From an uncultured Clostridia bacterium (GTDB lineage Bacteria > Bacillota > Clostridia > TANB77 > CAG-508), in the NCBI GenBank assembly GCA_948524275.1, contig CAOSLI010000002.1:277690-341689 (forward strand): DNA of 64,000 nucleotides. Direction: 5' to 3'. Both the position numbers and the translations under genes were made by a program. Positions 34,290 to 44,252 of the stretch are shown in pieces; within the stretch, counting starts at the first letter, position 1, and every line of letters begins with the position of its first letter. The notes below the pieces were generated by a model. That model was not told the DNA's origin. It saw only the letters and a list, made by a program, of their open reading frames with translations, and did not search any database.

Positions 34290-37200
34290 ATGCGTAAAAA
34301 AATTTATGGCTTAATAATTATATTTTTATGTTTTATAATGACAAATGTAATAGCAGTATCTAATATCATTGGAAACGATACAGACAACGTTATTAATAAT
34401 GTCATGAATGAAGAAAGTAAACCTAATAAAAATATAACAAGTGAAACTTATATTGTATCAAAAGAAAATCTAATAATAAGCAGAATATTGCCTAACACAA
34501 CTATTAAGGAATTTAAAGGTAAATTCAATAGTAGAGAAGATGCAGTACATGTATATAATAAAGAAGGAAAGCAAGAACAAAAAGATGGATACATTGGAAC
34601 TGGAATGCAAATTAAATTTGACGAAAGCAAAGATGCATATATTGCAAGCGTTATAGGTGATATAACTGGAAATGGGAAGATAGAGCAAATAGAGGTAAAT
34701 AAAGCCATAAAGCATGTAATTGGTTTAGAAAAACACCAAATTAAAGGAGCAGAAGCTGTATCAACAGATGTAAGTGGAGATGGAATAATAGACCAAAAAG
34801 ATGTAAGTATTTTAATTAAGTATGTAGTAACTGGAAGACTTGATATTGGTGAATTATTAAAGCCAGCATCACCAATAATAAATGTTACATCTGGAACAGA
34901 GGGAAAGAATGAATGGTATACATCAAACGTAACAGTTGAAATAAAAAAGCCAGAGCAAAGTGCAATTCCAATTATTAATATGATTGTTGAAGTTACAGGA
35001 ACTCGCAATCAAGAAGCAACATCAATACCAAATGGTAGCACAATAAACATAGAAGAAGAAGGTATTTATCAAATAAAAACATATACTGTATCAGCAGTAG
35101 GTGTTAAATCATTAGAAACAACAAAAACAATAAAAATAGATAAAACAGCACCTACATCTGCAGAATTGATAGGAAAATACAAAAATGAAGACGGCAAAGA
35201 GTATGAATTCAACACAACATCATTCCAAAATATATATTTAGAAACAACGAAAGGTACAGATGAAATAAGTGGAATAGAAAGTGTCACCATAGAAGCAACT
35301 GGAGATAACATCGTTCCAGCAGGAACAAAAGCACCAGTAATACTACAAAATGACGGAACAACAGAAGTAAAAGTTACAACTACAAATAAAGCAGGGCTAA
35401 AGGCAGAAAAAACATATACTATAATGATAGACAAAGTAATAAAAAATCCAGGAAGAGTTATTACAAAATTAAATAATTCAGAAGGAGAAAACTACATAAG
35501 AGACACATGGACCAATCAAAACGTATATGTAGAAGTTGAACCAGGAGCAGAAGGTATCAAAACTTCATACCAGGTAGAAGGAGCAAATACAGTACAAAAA
35601 ACAAGCAATCCAACGATATTAACAAAAGAAGGAATTAGTACAATAACGGTATTTAATGAAGATGCATATGGAAATGTAAGTAAGAGCACAATTACAGTAA
35701 AAATAGACAAACAAGCACCAAAAAAACCAACGATTACTGTAACAGGAACAAAACAAAATGAAAACAGTGATTGGTATATATATGACCCAAGTGCTGTATT
35801 TACAGTGGAAGAAGAAAATACTGGATCAAAAATTGATCATATAGAATATGAGTTAAAAGATATAATAAATGATACAGTTCAAAAAGGAAATATTAACAAC
35901 GGCGGAAATATAGTTGTAATTAGAGAAGGAAGATATGAATTAAAAGCAACAAGTGTCGATATAGCAGGAAATAAATCAGAAAGTACAGTAATAGCTATAA
36001 ATGTAGACAAAACAGATCCAACAGCAGGAACAATGATACTAAAGAAAAATAATCAAGATGGAGAAAACTATGCAAATGATACTTGGACAAATCAAGATGT
36101 ATATATAAAACCGGAAAACGGAACTGATGCATTAAGTGGACACAGTACCACAGTTTATCAAGTATCAGGAACAGTAAATACAGAAAAAATAACAGAACCA
36201 TCAAAATTAACAAAAGAAGGTATCTACACAATTACAGTTACTACAACAGATGTATCTGGAAGAGTAGCAACAAGAGAATATACAGTAAAAATTGATAAGA
36301 ATGCACCAGAAATGCCAACATATGAAATAATGCAAGGAAACAAAGAACAAGAAGGAAATGAATGGTACAATGGAAATGTAACACTAAAGGTATTACAAGG
36401 AACAACAGACTTAGGCGGTTCTGGAATAGCACGTACAACATACAAAATAGAAGGACATATAAACACAGAAGAAGTAAACATAGCTGACCAAGGAACTATA
36501 AATATAACAGAAGATGGAATCTACAACATAACAACATATAACTATGATGTAGCAGGAAACAAATCAGAAGGAAATCTAATTACAATAAAATTAGACAAAA
36601 CAGCGCCACAAAATTTACAATTAAATACAGACGACAAAACAGGAACAGATATAAACGCTGTAATTTCAGCAACAGAAAATGCATCAGGAATAGTATTGTA
36701 TCAAGTATATGTTGATGGAGAATTATATAGAGAGTTGCAAACAGGAGAGCAGCAAGTAAACTGTAATATAACAGGCAGAAGTTCTGGAAGACACACGATA
36801 TTAGTAAAAGTTAAAGACCTAGCAGGAAACGAAAATCAGGTAAGCAAAGAAGTAAACATGGGAAGATTAGTTGCAAGTGATATTGAATGTATAGAATTTA
36901 TGATAAATGATTTTACAAAGACAAAAAACGGAGCAAATGTAGCAACAGGTTCGGAATACATTGTATCAGACACTAGTGTTTCAGAAACAGCAAAATATAT
37001 ACAAGTAAGTACAACAGATAACCAAACAATAGGTGAACTAACAGGAAATATAAGAGTTATAAGAAAAGACGGAAGCATAGTTGATTCATTTGAATATTAC
37101 CCACAAGAATTAGCAATAGCAATTGCACAATACTCAGATGGAAGTGGAAGTACATGGTCACATGAAGCAAGTATAAATATGGCAAATACAGAACTAAACA

Positions 37201-37391
37201 ACATAGGAAAAGCAGAAGGAACAACAACTAATGGAAGTATAGCAATTAAAGATAAACAAAATAGTGACAATAGATTTTTCGTTAAGGACAAAAAGTTATC
37301 TGGAACAAAAACATATACAAGATTGATTATAAGAGAGATAACTTCAAACGGAGTAAAAATACCATTTAAGATAACAAGTAACGTTATATAA
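34290..37391 (+). CDS. Secreted surface protein: dockerin-like module plus Ig-like repeats
   Basis: 1033 residues. Signal peptide (KKIYGLIIIFLCFIMTNVIA). Residues ~110-195 form a dockerin-like domain with two Ca2+-loop repeats, DITGNGKIEQIEVNKAIKHV and DVSGDGIIDQKDVSILIKYV. About six Ig-like repeats of ~90-100 residues follow, each with a DKTAP-type boundary, a strand with WTNQxVYxxx, an ExGIYxITxxxxD strand and AGNKSE. The C-terminal ~170 residues differ and lack a sortase motif. It could attach to a cohesin through the dockerin. A cohesin protein with an LPxTG anchor lies 6 kb downstream. ATG 34290 has AAGGAAGG upstream. Confidence 0.8.
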   Translation: MRKKIYGLIIIFLCFIMTNVIAVSNIIGNDTDNVINNVMNEESKPNKNITSETYIVSKENLIISRILPNTTIKEFKGKFNSREDAVHVYNKEGKQEQKDGYIGTGMQIKFDESKDAYIASVIGDITGNGKIEQIEVNKAIKHVIGLEKHQIKGAEAVSTDVSGDGIIDQKDVSILIKYVVTGRLDIGELLKPASPIINVTSGTEGKNEWYTSNVTVEIKKPEQSAIPIINMIVEVTGTRNQEATSIPNGSTINIEEEGIYQIKTYTVSAVGVKSLETTKTIKIDKTAPTSAELIGKYKNEDGKEYEFNTTSFQNIYLETTKGTDEISGIESVTIEATGDNIVPAGTKAPVILQNDGTTEVKVTTTNKAGLKAEKTYTIMIDKVIKNPGRVITKLNNSEGENYIRDTWTNQNVYVEVEPGAEGIKTSYQVEGANTVQKTSNPTILTKEGISTITVFNEDAYGNVSKSTITVKIDKQAPKKPTITVTGTKQNENSDWYIYDPSAVFTVEEENTGSKIDHIEYELKDIINDTVQKGNINNGGNIVVIREGRYELKATSVDIAGNKSESTVIAINVDKTDPTAGTMILKKNNQDGENYANDTWTNQDVYIKPENGTDALSGHSTTVYQVSGTVNTEKITEPSKLTKEGIYTITVTTTDVSGRVATREYTVKIDKNAPEMPTYEIMQGNKEQEGNEWYNGNVTLKVLQGTTDLGGSGIARTTYKIEGHINTEEVNIADQGTINITEDGIYNITTYNYDVAGNKSEGNLITIKLDKTAPQNLQLNTDDKTGTDINAVISATENASGIVLYQVYVDGELYRELQTGEQQVNCNITGRSSGRHTILVKVKDLAGNENQVSKEVNMGRLVASDIECIEFMINDFTKTKNGANVATGSEYIVSDTSVSETAKYIQVSTTDNQTIGELTGNIRVIRKDGSIVDSFEYYPQELAIAIAQYSDGSGSTWSHEASINMANTELNNIGKAEGTTTNGSIAIKDKQNSDNRFFVKDKKLSGTKTYTRLIIREITSNGVKIPFKITSNVI

Positions 37392-37417
37392 ATTTAAGTA
37401 TAAAGGAGGTGAAACAA

Positions 37418-40400
37418 TTGAAGGTAATAAAAAGAATATTAATTATAATTACAACTGTAATACTAATTAATGTATCATTAATGATGTCAAAATTATCTAG
37501 TGAAGAAGCAGCATCAAGTGTAAACCTTTCAATTGTAACACAGCCTTATATTGATGTAGTACTTTCTAAATCTAAAACAGAAACAAATTTAGAGTCATTT
37601 AAAAATGATTTACTAAATAGTCTTAAATCAAAAGGTGTAAAAACTGAAGATAATTGGGTAAAAGTTACAGATGTTGAATCTCATAAAGTTAATATACAAG
37701 ATGCATTTGAGTGGAAACAGGATGTAAGTAGTGATATTGGTAATATTACAATTACAGAAGGCGGAAAAAACGTTGAAATGGTAGGTAACTATTCAAACCC
37801 AGGTAAAAATGCTATTTGGATAACTCCTACAGAAGATTTGGATCAAATATTTACATTTGATTATAGCATTGAATTTGGAGATAGCTTTAATGCTGCTGGT
37901 ATGCTACTTAGAGTGAAGGAACAAGAAGATGTATTAACTGGATATATGTTGAGCTTTAATAATACAAGCGGACAGAATTGGTATAGTGCAGCTGGTGGAG
38001 CAAGTGGTGCAATATGGAGATTTACGTACTACCGCAATAATAATAGTGACAATATAATTAAATCATTAGTAAGGACTTTGCCAATTTCAACAACTGGAAC
38101 GTTAACTGTAAGAGCTAGCAGAACTGAAATAGAAGTATCAGGCGGAGGCCTTGATAAAACACAAGTATGTGATTTAGACGATCCAATGGGAACAGGATTT
38201 GGATTCTTCTCAGACCACTATTCTCATGGATGTAATCGATATGGAAATTTTTCTCTGGAAAACATTAACTTAAAGACAGAATCATCAAAGAGACTAGAAG
38301 AAGTTTTGAGAGCACCAGATTGGAGAGAAAATTCAATAAAGGTTTTAGTAAATGTAGGAGATTATGAAAATAAGCAATTATCACAACCAGGAACTCTTGG
38401 AGAATTATTAACAAGAATGATTAACGACGAAATTTACTATTGCGGTTGGGGAAATGATGTAAACAAAGACCAGACAAATCAGTTGATAGCAGCCAATAAC
38501 AACAAAGGAAAATTTATTAACAATACAAGCTATTCAAATAGTATTGACCAAACAGCAGCGTATATTAAGACTCTGCTGCCGACGGCGAGTGGTACAAATT
38601 ATATTGTGTTAGGAGACAACACTTTCTTAAGCAGTGCTAATTCAAGTTTAATGAAAAATACAGCATATGGTAGTTATCCAAATGGAAGATGGAAAATACT
38701 ACATGATTGTGAATATTATGAAAATAACTTAGGGCAATTCCAAAAATCAGGAAGATATCTATCAAACATGATAACTTCATTTGACAAAACAGGTAAATAC
38801 GAGATAACATATGAAGACAATCCAACAAGTCCTAATATTATATATGTACATAGAAGGCCAGTAGCTGAGATAGAAGTACAAAGAAGTGGAACCAATATAA
38901 CATTAGTTAGTAAAGGGTTTGACTGGGACCATAGGTCAGAGGCAAATCATGGCGTTGTACAAGAAGAATGGAAATGGAGAAAAGTTGGAGAAACAACATG
39001 GAATAATGGTAAATTAACTAATATATCTGCATATGATAATTATCTAGTACAATTAAGAGTAAAAGATAAAGAGGGCGTATGGAGTATGCCTACAAGTAAA
39101 TATATAACAAAAGTAACAGACATACCACCAATAGCATCATTCAAACTTGAAAATAATGTACTTTCTATATATGAAAATTTAGTAGTGCAAGATGGTTCAT
39201 ATGATCCATATGGAAGAACAATCACAGGAAGAGAATGGAAAGTATTTAAAGATGGTACAGAAGTTTATAAGGGTTCTACTCCAAAATTAAACTTTATGGA
39301 TAAGGGAACTGGAAATTACACCATGTCATTAACTGTAACAAATGAAGATGGACAAGTATCAGAGGCATATACAAGAAATTTTGAAATAAGGCCAGATGAT
39401 GAAGCTCCAGAAGTTACAATAAATCCAACTGAATGTAATTGGACAGGTTCAGTTGATGTTAGATATTCTTTTAAGGATAGATTAGGAAGTGGTTATAAAA
39501 GTCATCAATATGCATTGACAAACAGTATAAATACTCCATCAACAAGTAGTTGGAGAAATGGACCATCAACTAATAAAATTACAATTAATACTCCAGGAGA
39601 ATGGTATTTACATATTAGATCAACTGATGGAGCTGGGAATACGAGTGAAGACAGAGTTGTAGGTGTATATAAAATAGATGGAATAGATCCAACAGGAACA
39701 TTATCACATACACCAACAACTTGGACAAACCAAAATGTAACAATTTCGTATAATTTTACAGACGCAGAAAGTGGAATGAAAAATGTAAAGTTACCAGATG
39801 GAACTACGACAACAACATTTAGTGGCACATATACAGTTTCACAAAATGGTACATATAAATTTGTAGCAACTGACATTGCAGGAAATAGCGCTGAATTTAC
39901 AGAAACAATCACCAATATAGACAAATTAAAACCAACAGTAACAATTAGCCCAAACGGTGGAAACAAATATGTAATGCCAACAACGGGAAATGCAAAAATA
40001 ACAACAAGACTAACAGCAGCAGACGCAAATGCAACAACAGCAAATGGAAAAAGTGAATTAAAAACAGTACAATACGCATGGAGTCAAAGCAACACAACAG
40101 AACCAACAACAGGATGGATGAACTTCACAGCAGCAGGACAAACAATAACAAAATCAGACATAACTAGAGCTGGAACATGGTATCTATGGACAAAAGTAAT
40201 AGACAATGCAGGAAACAGAGCAAGTAACAACGAAGAAAAAGCAACAATATCAAATGCATTCACAATAATAGCGAACACAGATCCAAGAGCAATGATAACA
40301 CTAACACCAGACATAACGAGATGGACCAACACTAATGTAACAGTAAATGCAACATATGGAGAGTACTTAACTCAGAACAAAACACTAACATGCAATGGAA

Positions 40401-41737
40401 CAGCCAATGTAGACTATACAGTAAACGGGTTAGTAAATGTAGTAGTAAAAACAAATGGAAAGACAGTAACAGCAACAGCAGAAGATATAGCAGGAAACAG
40501 GATAGTAAAAACATACCAAGTAACCAATATAGATAAAATATTACCAGTACACAATATAACACATATGCCAACAGACTGGGTGATAGACTATGTAACAATA
40601 CATTGGGAATTTACAGATGCACAAAGTGGTATGGACTATGTGGAACTGCCAAATGGAACTACAACAACAGAAACAAGTGGAACATATGTAGTATACTACA
40701 ATGGAAACTACAACTTTGCAGGACATGATATAGCAGGAAATGTTAAACGTATAACAAAAACAATAAGTAATATAGACAAGATAAATCCAGAGGGAGTATT
40801 ATCTTTAAGTACCACTGATTTAACAGATAAAGGGTTAAACATAAACTGGCAAGCCCTAGACAACGAAAGTGGATTTTGTAAAATCTTATTACCAAATGCA
40901 AGCATATCTAATAATGCAAATGGAAGTTATCCAGTTGATAAAATGGGAACATATACATTTATTATTTATGATGTGGTAGGAAATGAGAAAGAACTATCAA
41001 TCCAAGTAAATAATGTAGATGTAGAATCACCTAACTTAACAGTAACACAAAAAGTTACAAGATGGACAAATGAAGATATAGAATTACACTGGAAAGCAAC
41101 AGATTATCAAAGCGGGCTTAAAGAAGTAGTACTACCAAACTCAGAAAGAAGAGAAGAAGCAGAAGGAGATTATATTGCTACTCAAAATGGTATTTACACA
41201 TTCTTAGCATATGATAAAGTTGGAAACGGAATACTAGTAAGACACGAAGTAAGTAATATAGATAAAATAGCGCCATTATTAGTATTAAAAACAAAGCCAA
41301 ATGATAGAGGAAACATAGATATCATATGGGAAGCATCAGATAACCAAAGTGGACTTAGAAACATAATATTGCCAAATGGAGAATTTACTAGTGAAAGCAA
41401 CGGAAGATATGAAACAACAGAAAATGGAACATATACATTTATTGCATATGATAATGTAGGAAACGATGTATTTATGAAAATAGATGTAGATAGTCATGAT
41501 AGACAAGGTATTGAATTTGAACTATGGCAAGAAGATGCAGAAGATGGTAACTACAAAATATGTTGGAGAATATTTGATGGACAAGATGACTACAAGCACA
41601 TATTATTACCAGACAACACATATAGTGAAGAAAAAGAAGGTTATATAATAACTAAAGAAGAAGGAGAATATACTTTCCAAAGCTATGACAGGGCAGGTAA
41701 TGAAATAATTAAGTCAATAAAAATAAAGTTTAAATAA
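37418..41737 (+). CDS. Large secreted surface protein with PKD/Ig-like repeats
   Basis: 1439 residues. TTG 37418 lies eight bases after AAAGGAGG. A GTG at 37409 overlaps the ribosome site. N-terminal signal-anchor helix (RILIIITTVILINVSLMM). Residues ~60-290 form a lectin-like globular region (GMLLRVKEQEDVLTGYMLSF), then a mixed region to ~480 and two PKD-like domains. From ~665 come seven or so Ig-like repeats with SGMxxVxLPxGT, GTYxFxAxDxxGN and NIDKxxP borders. It starts 26 bases after the dockerin-like gene, an operon. No cell-wall anchor motif is visible. Role: probably adhesion or polymer binding. Confidence 0.75.
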   Translation: MKVIKRILIIITTVILINVSLMMSKLSSEEAASSVNLSIVTQPYIDVVLSKSKTETNLESFKNDLLNSLKSKGVKTEDNWVKVTDVESHKVNIQDAFEWKQDVSSDIGNITITEGGKNVEMVGNYSNPGKNAIWITPTEDLDQIFTFDYSIEFGDSFNAAGMLLRVKEQEDVLTGYMLSFNNTSGQNWYSAAGGASGAIWRFTYYRNNNSDNIIKSLVRTLPISTTGTLTVRASRTEIEVSGGGLDKTQVCDLDDPMGTGFGFFSDHYSHGCNRYGNFSLENINLKTESSKRLEEVLRAPDWRENSIKVLVNVGDYENKQLSQPGTLGELLTRMINDEIYYCGWGNDVNKDQTNQLIAANNNKGKFINNTSYSNSIDQTAAYIKTLLPTASGTNYIVLGDNTFLSSANSSLMKNTAYGSYPNGRWKILHDCEYYENNLGQFQKSGRYLSNMITSFDKTGKYEITYEDNPTSPNIIYVHRRPVAEIEVQRSGTNITLVSKGFDWDHRSEANHGVVQEEWKWRKVGETTWNNGKLTNISAYDNYLVQLRVKDKEGVWSMPTSKYITKVTDIPPIASFKLENNVLSIYENLVVQDGSYDPYGRTITGREWKVFKDGTEVYKGSTPKLNFMDKGTGNYTMSLTVTNEDGQVSEAYTRNFEIRPDDEAPEVTINPTECNWTGSVDVRYSFKDRLGSGYKSHQYALTNSINTPSTSSWRNGPSTNKITINTPGEWYLHIRSTDGAGNTSEDRVVGVYKIDGIDPTGTLSHTPTTWTNQNVTISYNFTDAESGMKNVKLPDGTTTTTFSGTYTVSQNGTYKFVATDIAGNSAEFTETITNIDKLKPTVTISPNGGNKYVMPTTGNAKITTRLTAADANATTANGKSELKTVQYAWSQSNTTEPTTGWMNFTAAGQTITKSDITRAGTWYLWTKVIDNAGNRASNNEEKATISNAFTIIANTDPRAMITLTPDITRWTNTNVTVNATYGEYLTQNKTLTCNGTANVDYTVNGLVNVVVKTNGKTVTATAEDIAGNRIVKTYQVTNIDKILPVHNITHMPTDWVIDYVTIHWEFTDAQSGMDYVELPNGTTTTETSGTYVVYYNGNYNFAGHDIAGNVKRITKTISNIDKINPEGVLSLSTTDLTDKGLNINWQALDNESGFCKILLPNASISNNANGSYPVDKMGTYTFIIYDVVGNEKELSIQVNNVDVESPNLTVTQKVTRWTNEDIELHWKATDYQSGLKEVVLPNSERREEAEGDYIATQNGIYTFLAYDKVGNGILVRHEVSNIDKIAPLLVLKTKPNDRGNIDIIWEASDNQSGLRNIILPNGEFTSESNGRYETTENGTYTFIAYDNVGNDVFMKIDVDSHDRQGIEFELWQEDAEDGNYKICWRIFDGQDDYKHILLPDNTYSEEKEGYIITKEEGEYTFQSYDRAGNEIIKSIKIKFK

Positions 41738-41740
41738 CTT

Positions 41741-41768
41741 AAAACTCCGTAAATACCACGGAGTTTTA
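41741..41768 (+). terminator. Terminator of the surface-protein operon
   Basis: AAAACTCCGT, seven-base loop, ACGGAGTTTT, ATT. Confidence 0.85.
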
Positions 41769-41936
41769 TTGTGTAAAAATGATAAACTGTGTAAAAAAAC
41801 ATCAAGTGATTCTTTAAAAATGTGTAAATTACTCCAAGTATATGTAAAAAAACGTGTAAAAACATAAAAAATATTTTAAAAAAACGTGTTTATATTATAA
41901 AATTATGATATAATATATATAAGGAGTTGATTTTTT

Positions 41937-43247
41937 ATGTATAGAAAAATAATAGAAAAATTAATAGAATGGAAAAGGGATAAAAATAGAAAGCCACTGA
42001 TATTAAGAGGAGCAAGGCAAGTTGGTAAAACATATATCATAAAACAATTTGGAAAAGAAAATTATGAAGGAGTAGCATATTTTAATTTTGATCATGATAC
42101 AGAATTATATAATTTATTCGAAAAGACAAAGGATCCAACAAGAATATTAGAACAACTATCTTTTGTTTATGGAAAAGCAATTATGCCTGAGAAGACTTTA
42201 ATTATATTTGATGAAATACAAGAATGTCCTAATGCCTTAAATGCTCTAAAGTATTTTCAAGAAGAAGCAAGAGAGTATCATATAATAAGTGCAGGTTCAT
42301 TACTTGGAGTACGTTTATCGCATACCTCATTTCCAGTTGGGAAAGTTGAATTTTTAGATATGTATCCAATGACATTTACAGAATTTTTGGAAGCCGATGG
42401 ATGTAAAAACTTAGTTGATTATATGGACAGCATTAATACAATAGAGAATATTCCTGATATATTCTTTGACAAGCTAAGTGATAAACTAAAATCATATTTT
42501 ATTATAGGTGGAATGCCAGAAGTTGTTGGCTCATGGATAGAATATAAAGATATGGAAAAGGTTAATAAAATACAAAATAATATATTACAATCATATGAAA
42601 ATGATTTTTCGAAACATACAACTAATATAGAAGCAAACAGGATATCAATAATATGGAATAGTATACCATCTCAAATATCAAAGGAAAATAAAAAATTTCT
42701 GTATCAAGTTGCAAAAAATGGTGCAAGAGCAAGAGAATATGAAAGTGCGGTAAATTGGCTAAAAGATGCAAATGTTGTATATAAGATATATGACATAACG
42801 ACACCTAAAATGCCACTTATTAGTTACAATGATTTATCGTCATTTAAATTATATTTAAATGATGTAGGATTATTGAGAAGAAAAACTGATTTAGACTCAA
42901 AAATTATAATAGAAGGTAATAAACTATTTCAAGAATTTAAGGGAGCTCTTACAGAAAACTTTATACTGCAAACCTTAAGAGCTACTAATAAAATGCCATA
43001 TTATTATACTTTTGATAATAGATATGAGATAGACTTCATTATGCAACACAAAAATGAAATTATTCCGATTGAAGTTAAATCAGGTGAGAATATAAGAGGA
43101 AACAGCTTGAATATATATAATCAAATAAATAAACCAAAAGCAAGAATTAGATTATCCATGAAGAATTTCGAAAAGAGTGATAATTTAATTAACATACCAC
43201 TATTTATGGCAGAATATATAGAAAAAGCAATAAATCTTATAAAATAA
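41937..43247 (+). CDS. AAA ATPase of the DUF4143 family
   Basis: 436 residues. Walker A LRGARQVGKTYIIKQFG near residue 23, Walker B LIIFDEIQECPNALNALKYF, sensor region ISAGSLLGVRLS. The C-terminal DUF4143 part has GGMPEVVGSWIE and a PD-(D/E)xK-like end, RYEIDFIMQHKNEIIPIEVK. The family is abundant in anaerobes and archaea, of unknown function, and often mobile. It has its own promoter (TATAAT near 41910) and ribosome site AAGGAG. It sits between surface-protein genes without an obvious link. Confidence 0.88.
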   Translation: MYRKIIEKLIEWKRDKNRKPLILRGARQVGKTYIIKQFGKENYEGVAYFNFDHDTELYNLFEKTKDPTRILEQLSFVYGKAIMPEKTLIIFDEIQECPNALNALKYFQEEAREYHIISAGSLLGVRLSHTSFPVGKVEFLDMYPMTFTEFLEADGCKNLVDYMDSINTIENIPDIFFDKLSDKLKSYFIIGGMPEVVGSWIEYKDMEKVNKIQNNILQSYENDFSKHTTNIEANRISIIWNSIPSQISKENKKFLYQVAKNGARAREYESAVNWLKDANVVYKIYDITTPKMPLISYNDLSSFKLYLNDVGLLRRKTDLDSKIIIEGNKLFQEFKGALTENFILQTLRATNKMPYYYTFDNRYEIDFIMQHKNEIIPIEVKSGENIRGNSLNIYNQINKPKARIRLSMKNFEKSDNLINIPLFMAEYIEKAINLIK

Positions 43248-43347
43248 TCGACAAAATATTGCAAAAAAAATATATTATATGTATAATATAAATGAAAATC
43301 AAAGGAGAAATAATTAAAGTATTCTTAATATTGGAAAGGAATGTATT

Positions 43348-44196
43348 ATGAAAAGAACTAAATTATATATAATAATGTTAATAGCAATATTGATTATTGG
43401 TATAGCTGGAAAAGTTAATGCTGAAAGCGTTAAATATTCAGTTACAGCAAACAGTCAAACCTTAAAAGAAGGAGAAGAAGTAGTCATAACATTGAAATTA
43501 TCAGACATAGTTGCTGGTGAAGATGGAGTTTATACTTTTGGCGGAAAGCTAGTTTATGACAAAGAAATATTTGAAGAAATACAAGTTAAAAACTTTCAAG
43601 GAAAAAATAACTGGTCAATTGCATATAATAACGAAAAAACTGATAAAGAGGGAACATTTCTAGCAACTAGAATGACAGGACTAAAGGAAGACCAAGAAAT
43701 AGCAACGCTAACATTAAAAACAAAGACAAATATAAAAAGTACTAAGACTGAAATTAAATTTATAGAAGTATCAACAGTTGGAGAAGATACAATAAAACTT
43801 GAAGACAAGACTATCACCCTAAGCATTACAGGAACTAAGAAAGATGAACCTACAAATGATCCAAATAAGAACACAACCAATGATGACAACACAGTGGAAG
43901 ATAAAAATGAAGTAGGCGACAATAATGGAAGTAATAATGATAATGCAGGTAATAATGGAAATACAGGAAACGGTAATGGCAGTGACAATACGGGTAACAA
44001 TGGAAATGGACAAACTGTAATTACAATAAAAGATAAAGAAAAGCCTAATAGTAGTAGCAAAGATACAACAACTAACAAAGATAAATTACCACAAACTGGT
44101 GTAGAAAACCTTACATTGGTAGTAGCAGGTTTTATAATAGTAGCAATTATGATTACAGCATATTTAAAATATAAAAAAAACCAAGACATTAAATAA
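43348..44196 (+). CDS. Cohesin-like LPxTG cell-wall-anchored protein
   Basis: 282 residues. Signal peptide (IIMLIAILIIGIAGKVNA). Residues ~28-165 form one cohesin-like beta sandwich: YSVTANSQTLKEGEEVVITL, then VYTFGGKLVYDKEIFE, then EIATLTLKTKT. A Asn/Gly/Asp-rich linker follows. The sorting signal LPQTG near residue 247 has a hydrophobic helix and basic tail (YLKYKKNQDIK). Sortase would link it to peptidoglycan, displaying a single cohesin. The dockerin-like protein at 34290 is the obvious candidate partner. No sortase gene is in the window. Confidence 0.8.
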   Translation: MKRTKLYIIMLIAILIIGIAGKVNAESVKYSVTANSQTLKEGEEVVITLKLSDIVAGEDGVYTFGGKLVYDKEIFEEIQVKNFQGKNNWSIAYNNEKTDKEGTFLATRMTGLKEDQEIATLTLKTKTNIKSTKTEIKFIEVSTVGEDTIKLEDKTITLSITGTKKDEPTNDPNKNTTNDDNTVEDKNEVGDNNGSNNDNAGNNGNTGNGNGSDNTGNNGNGQTVITIKDKEKPNSSSKDTTTNKDKLPQTGVENLTLVVAGFIIVAIMITAYLKYKKNQDIK

Positions 44197-44214
44197 TAAA
44201 CATTGTTAATTAAA

Positions 44215-44252
44215 AAATTCCTCAATATAATAAATATTGAGGAGTTTTTTTT
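44215..44252. terminator. Terminator between cohesin and HD-GYP genes
   Basis: CCTCAATAT/ATATTGAGG stem followed by eight T. It also lies at the end of the minus-strand gene, so it can act both ways. Confidence 0.82.

Noticed and set aside
34290..41737. Cellulosome enzyme operon
   Set aside because: No glycoside hydrolase, esterase or lyase domain is recognisable in either large surface protein.
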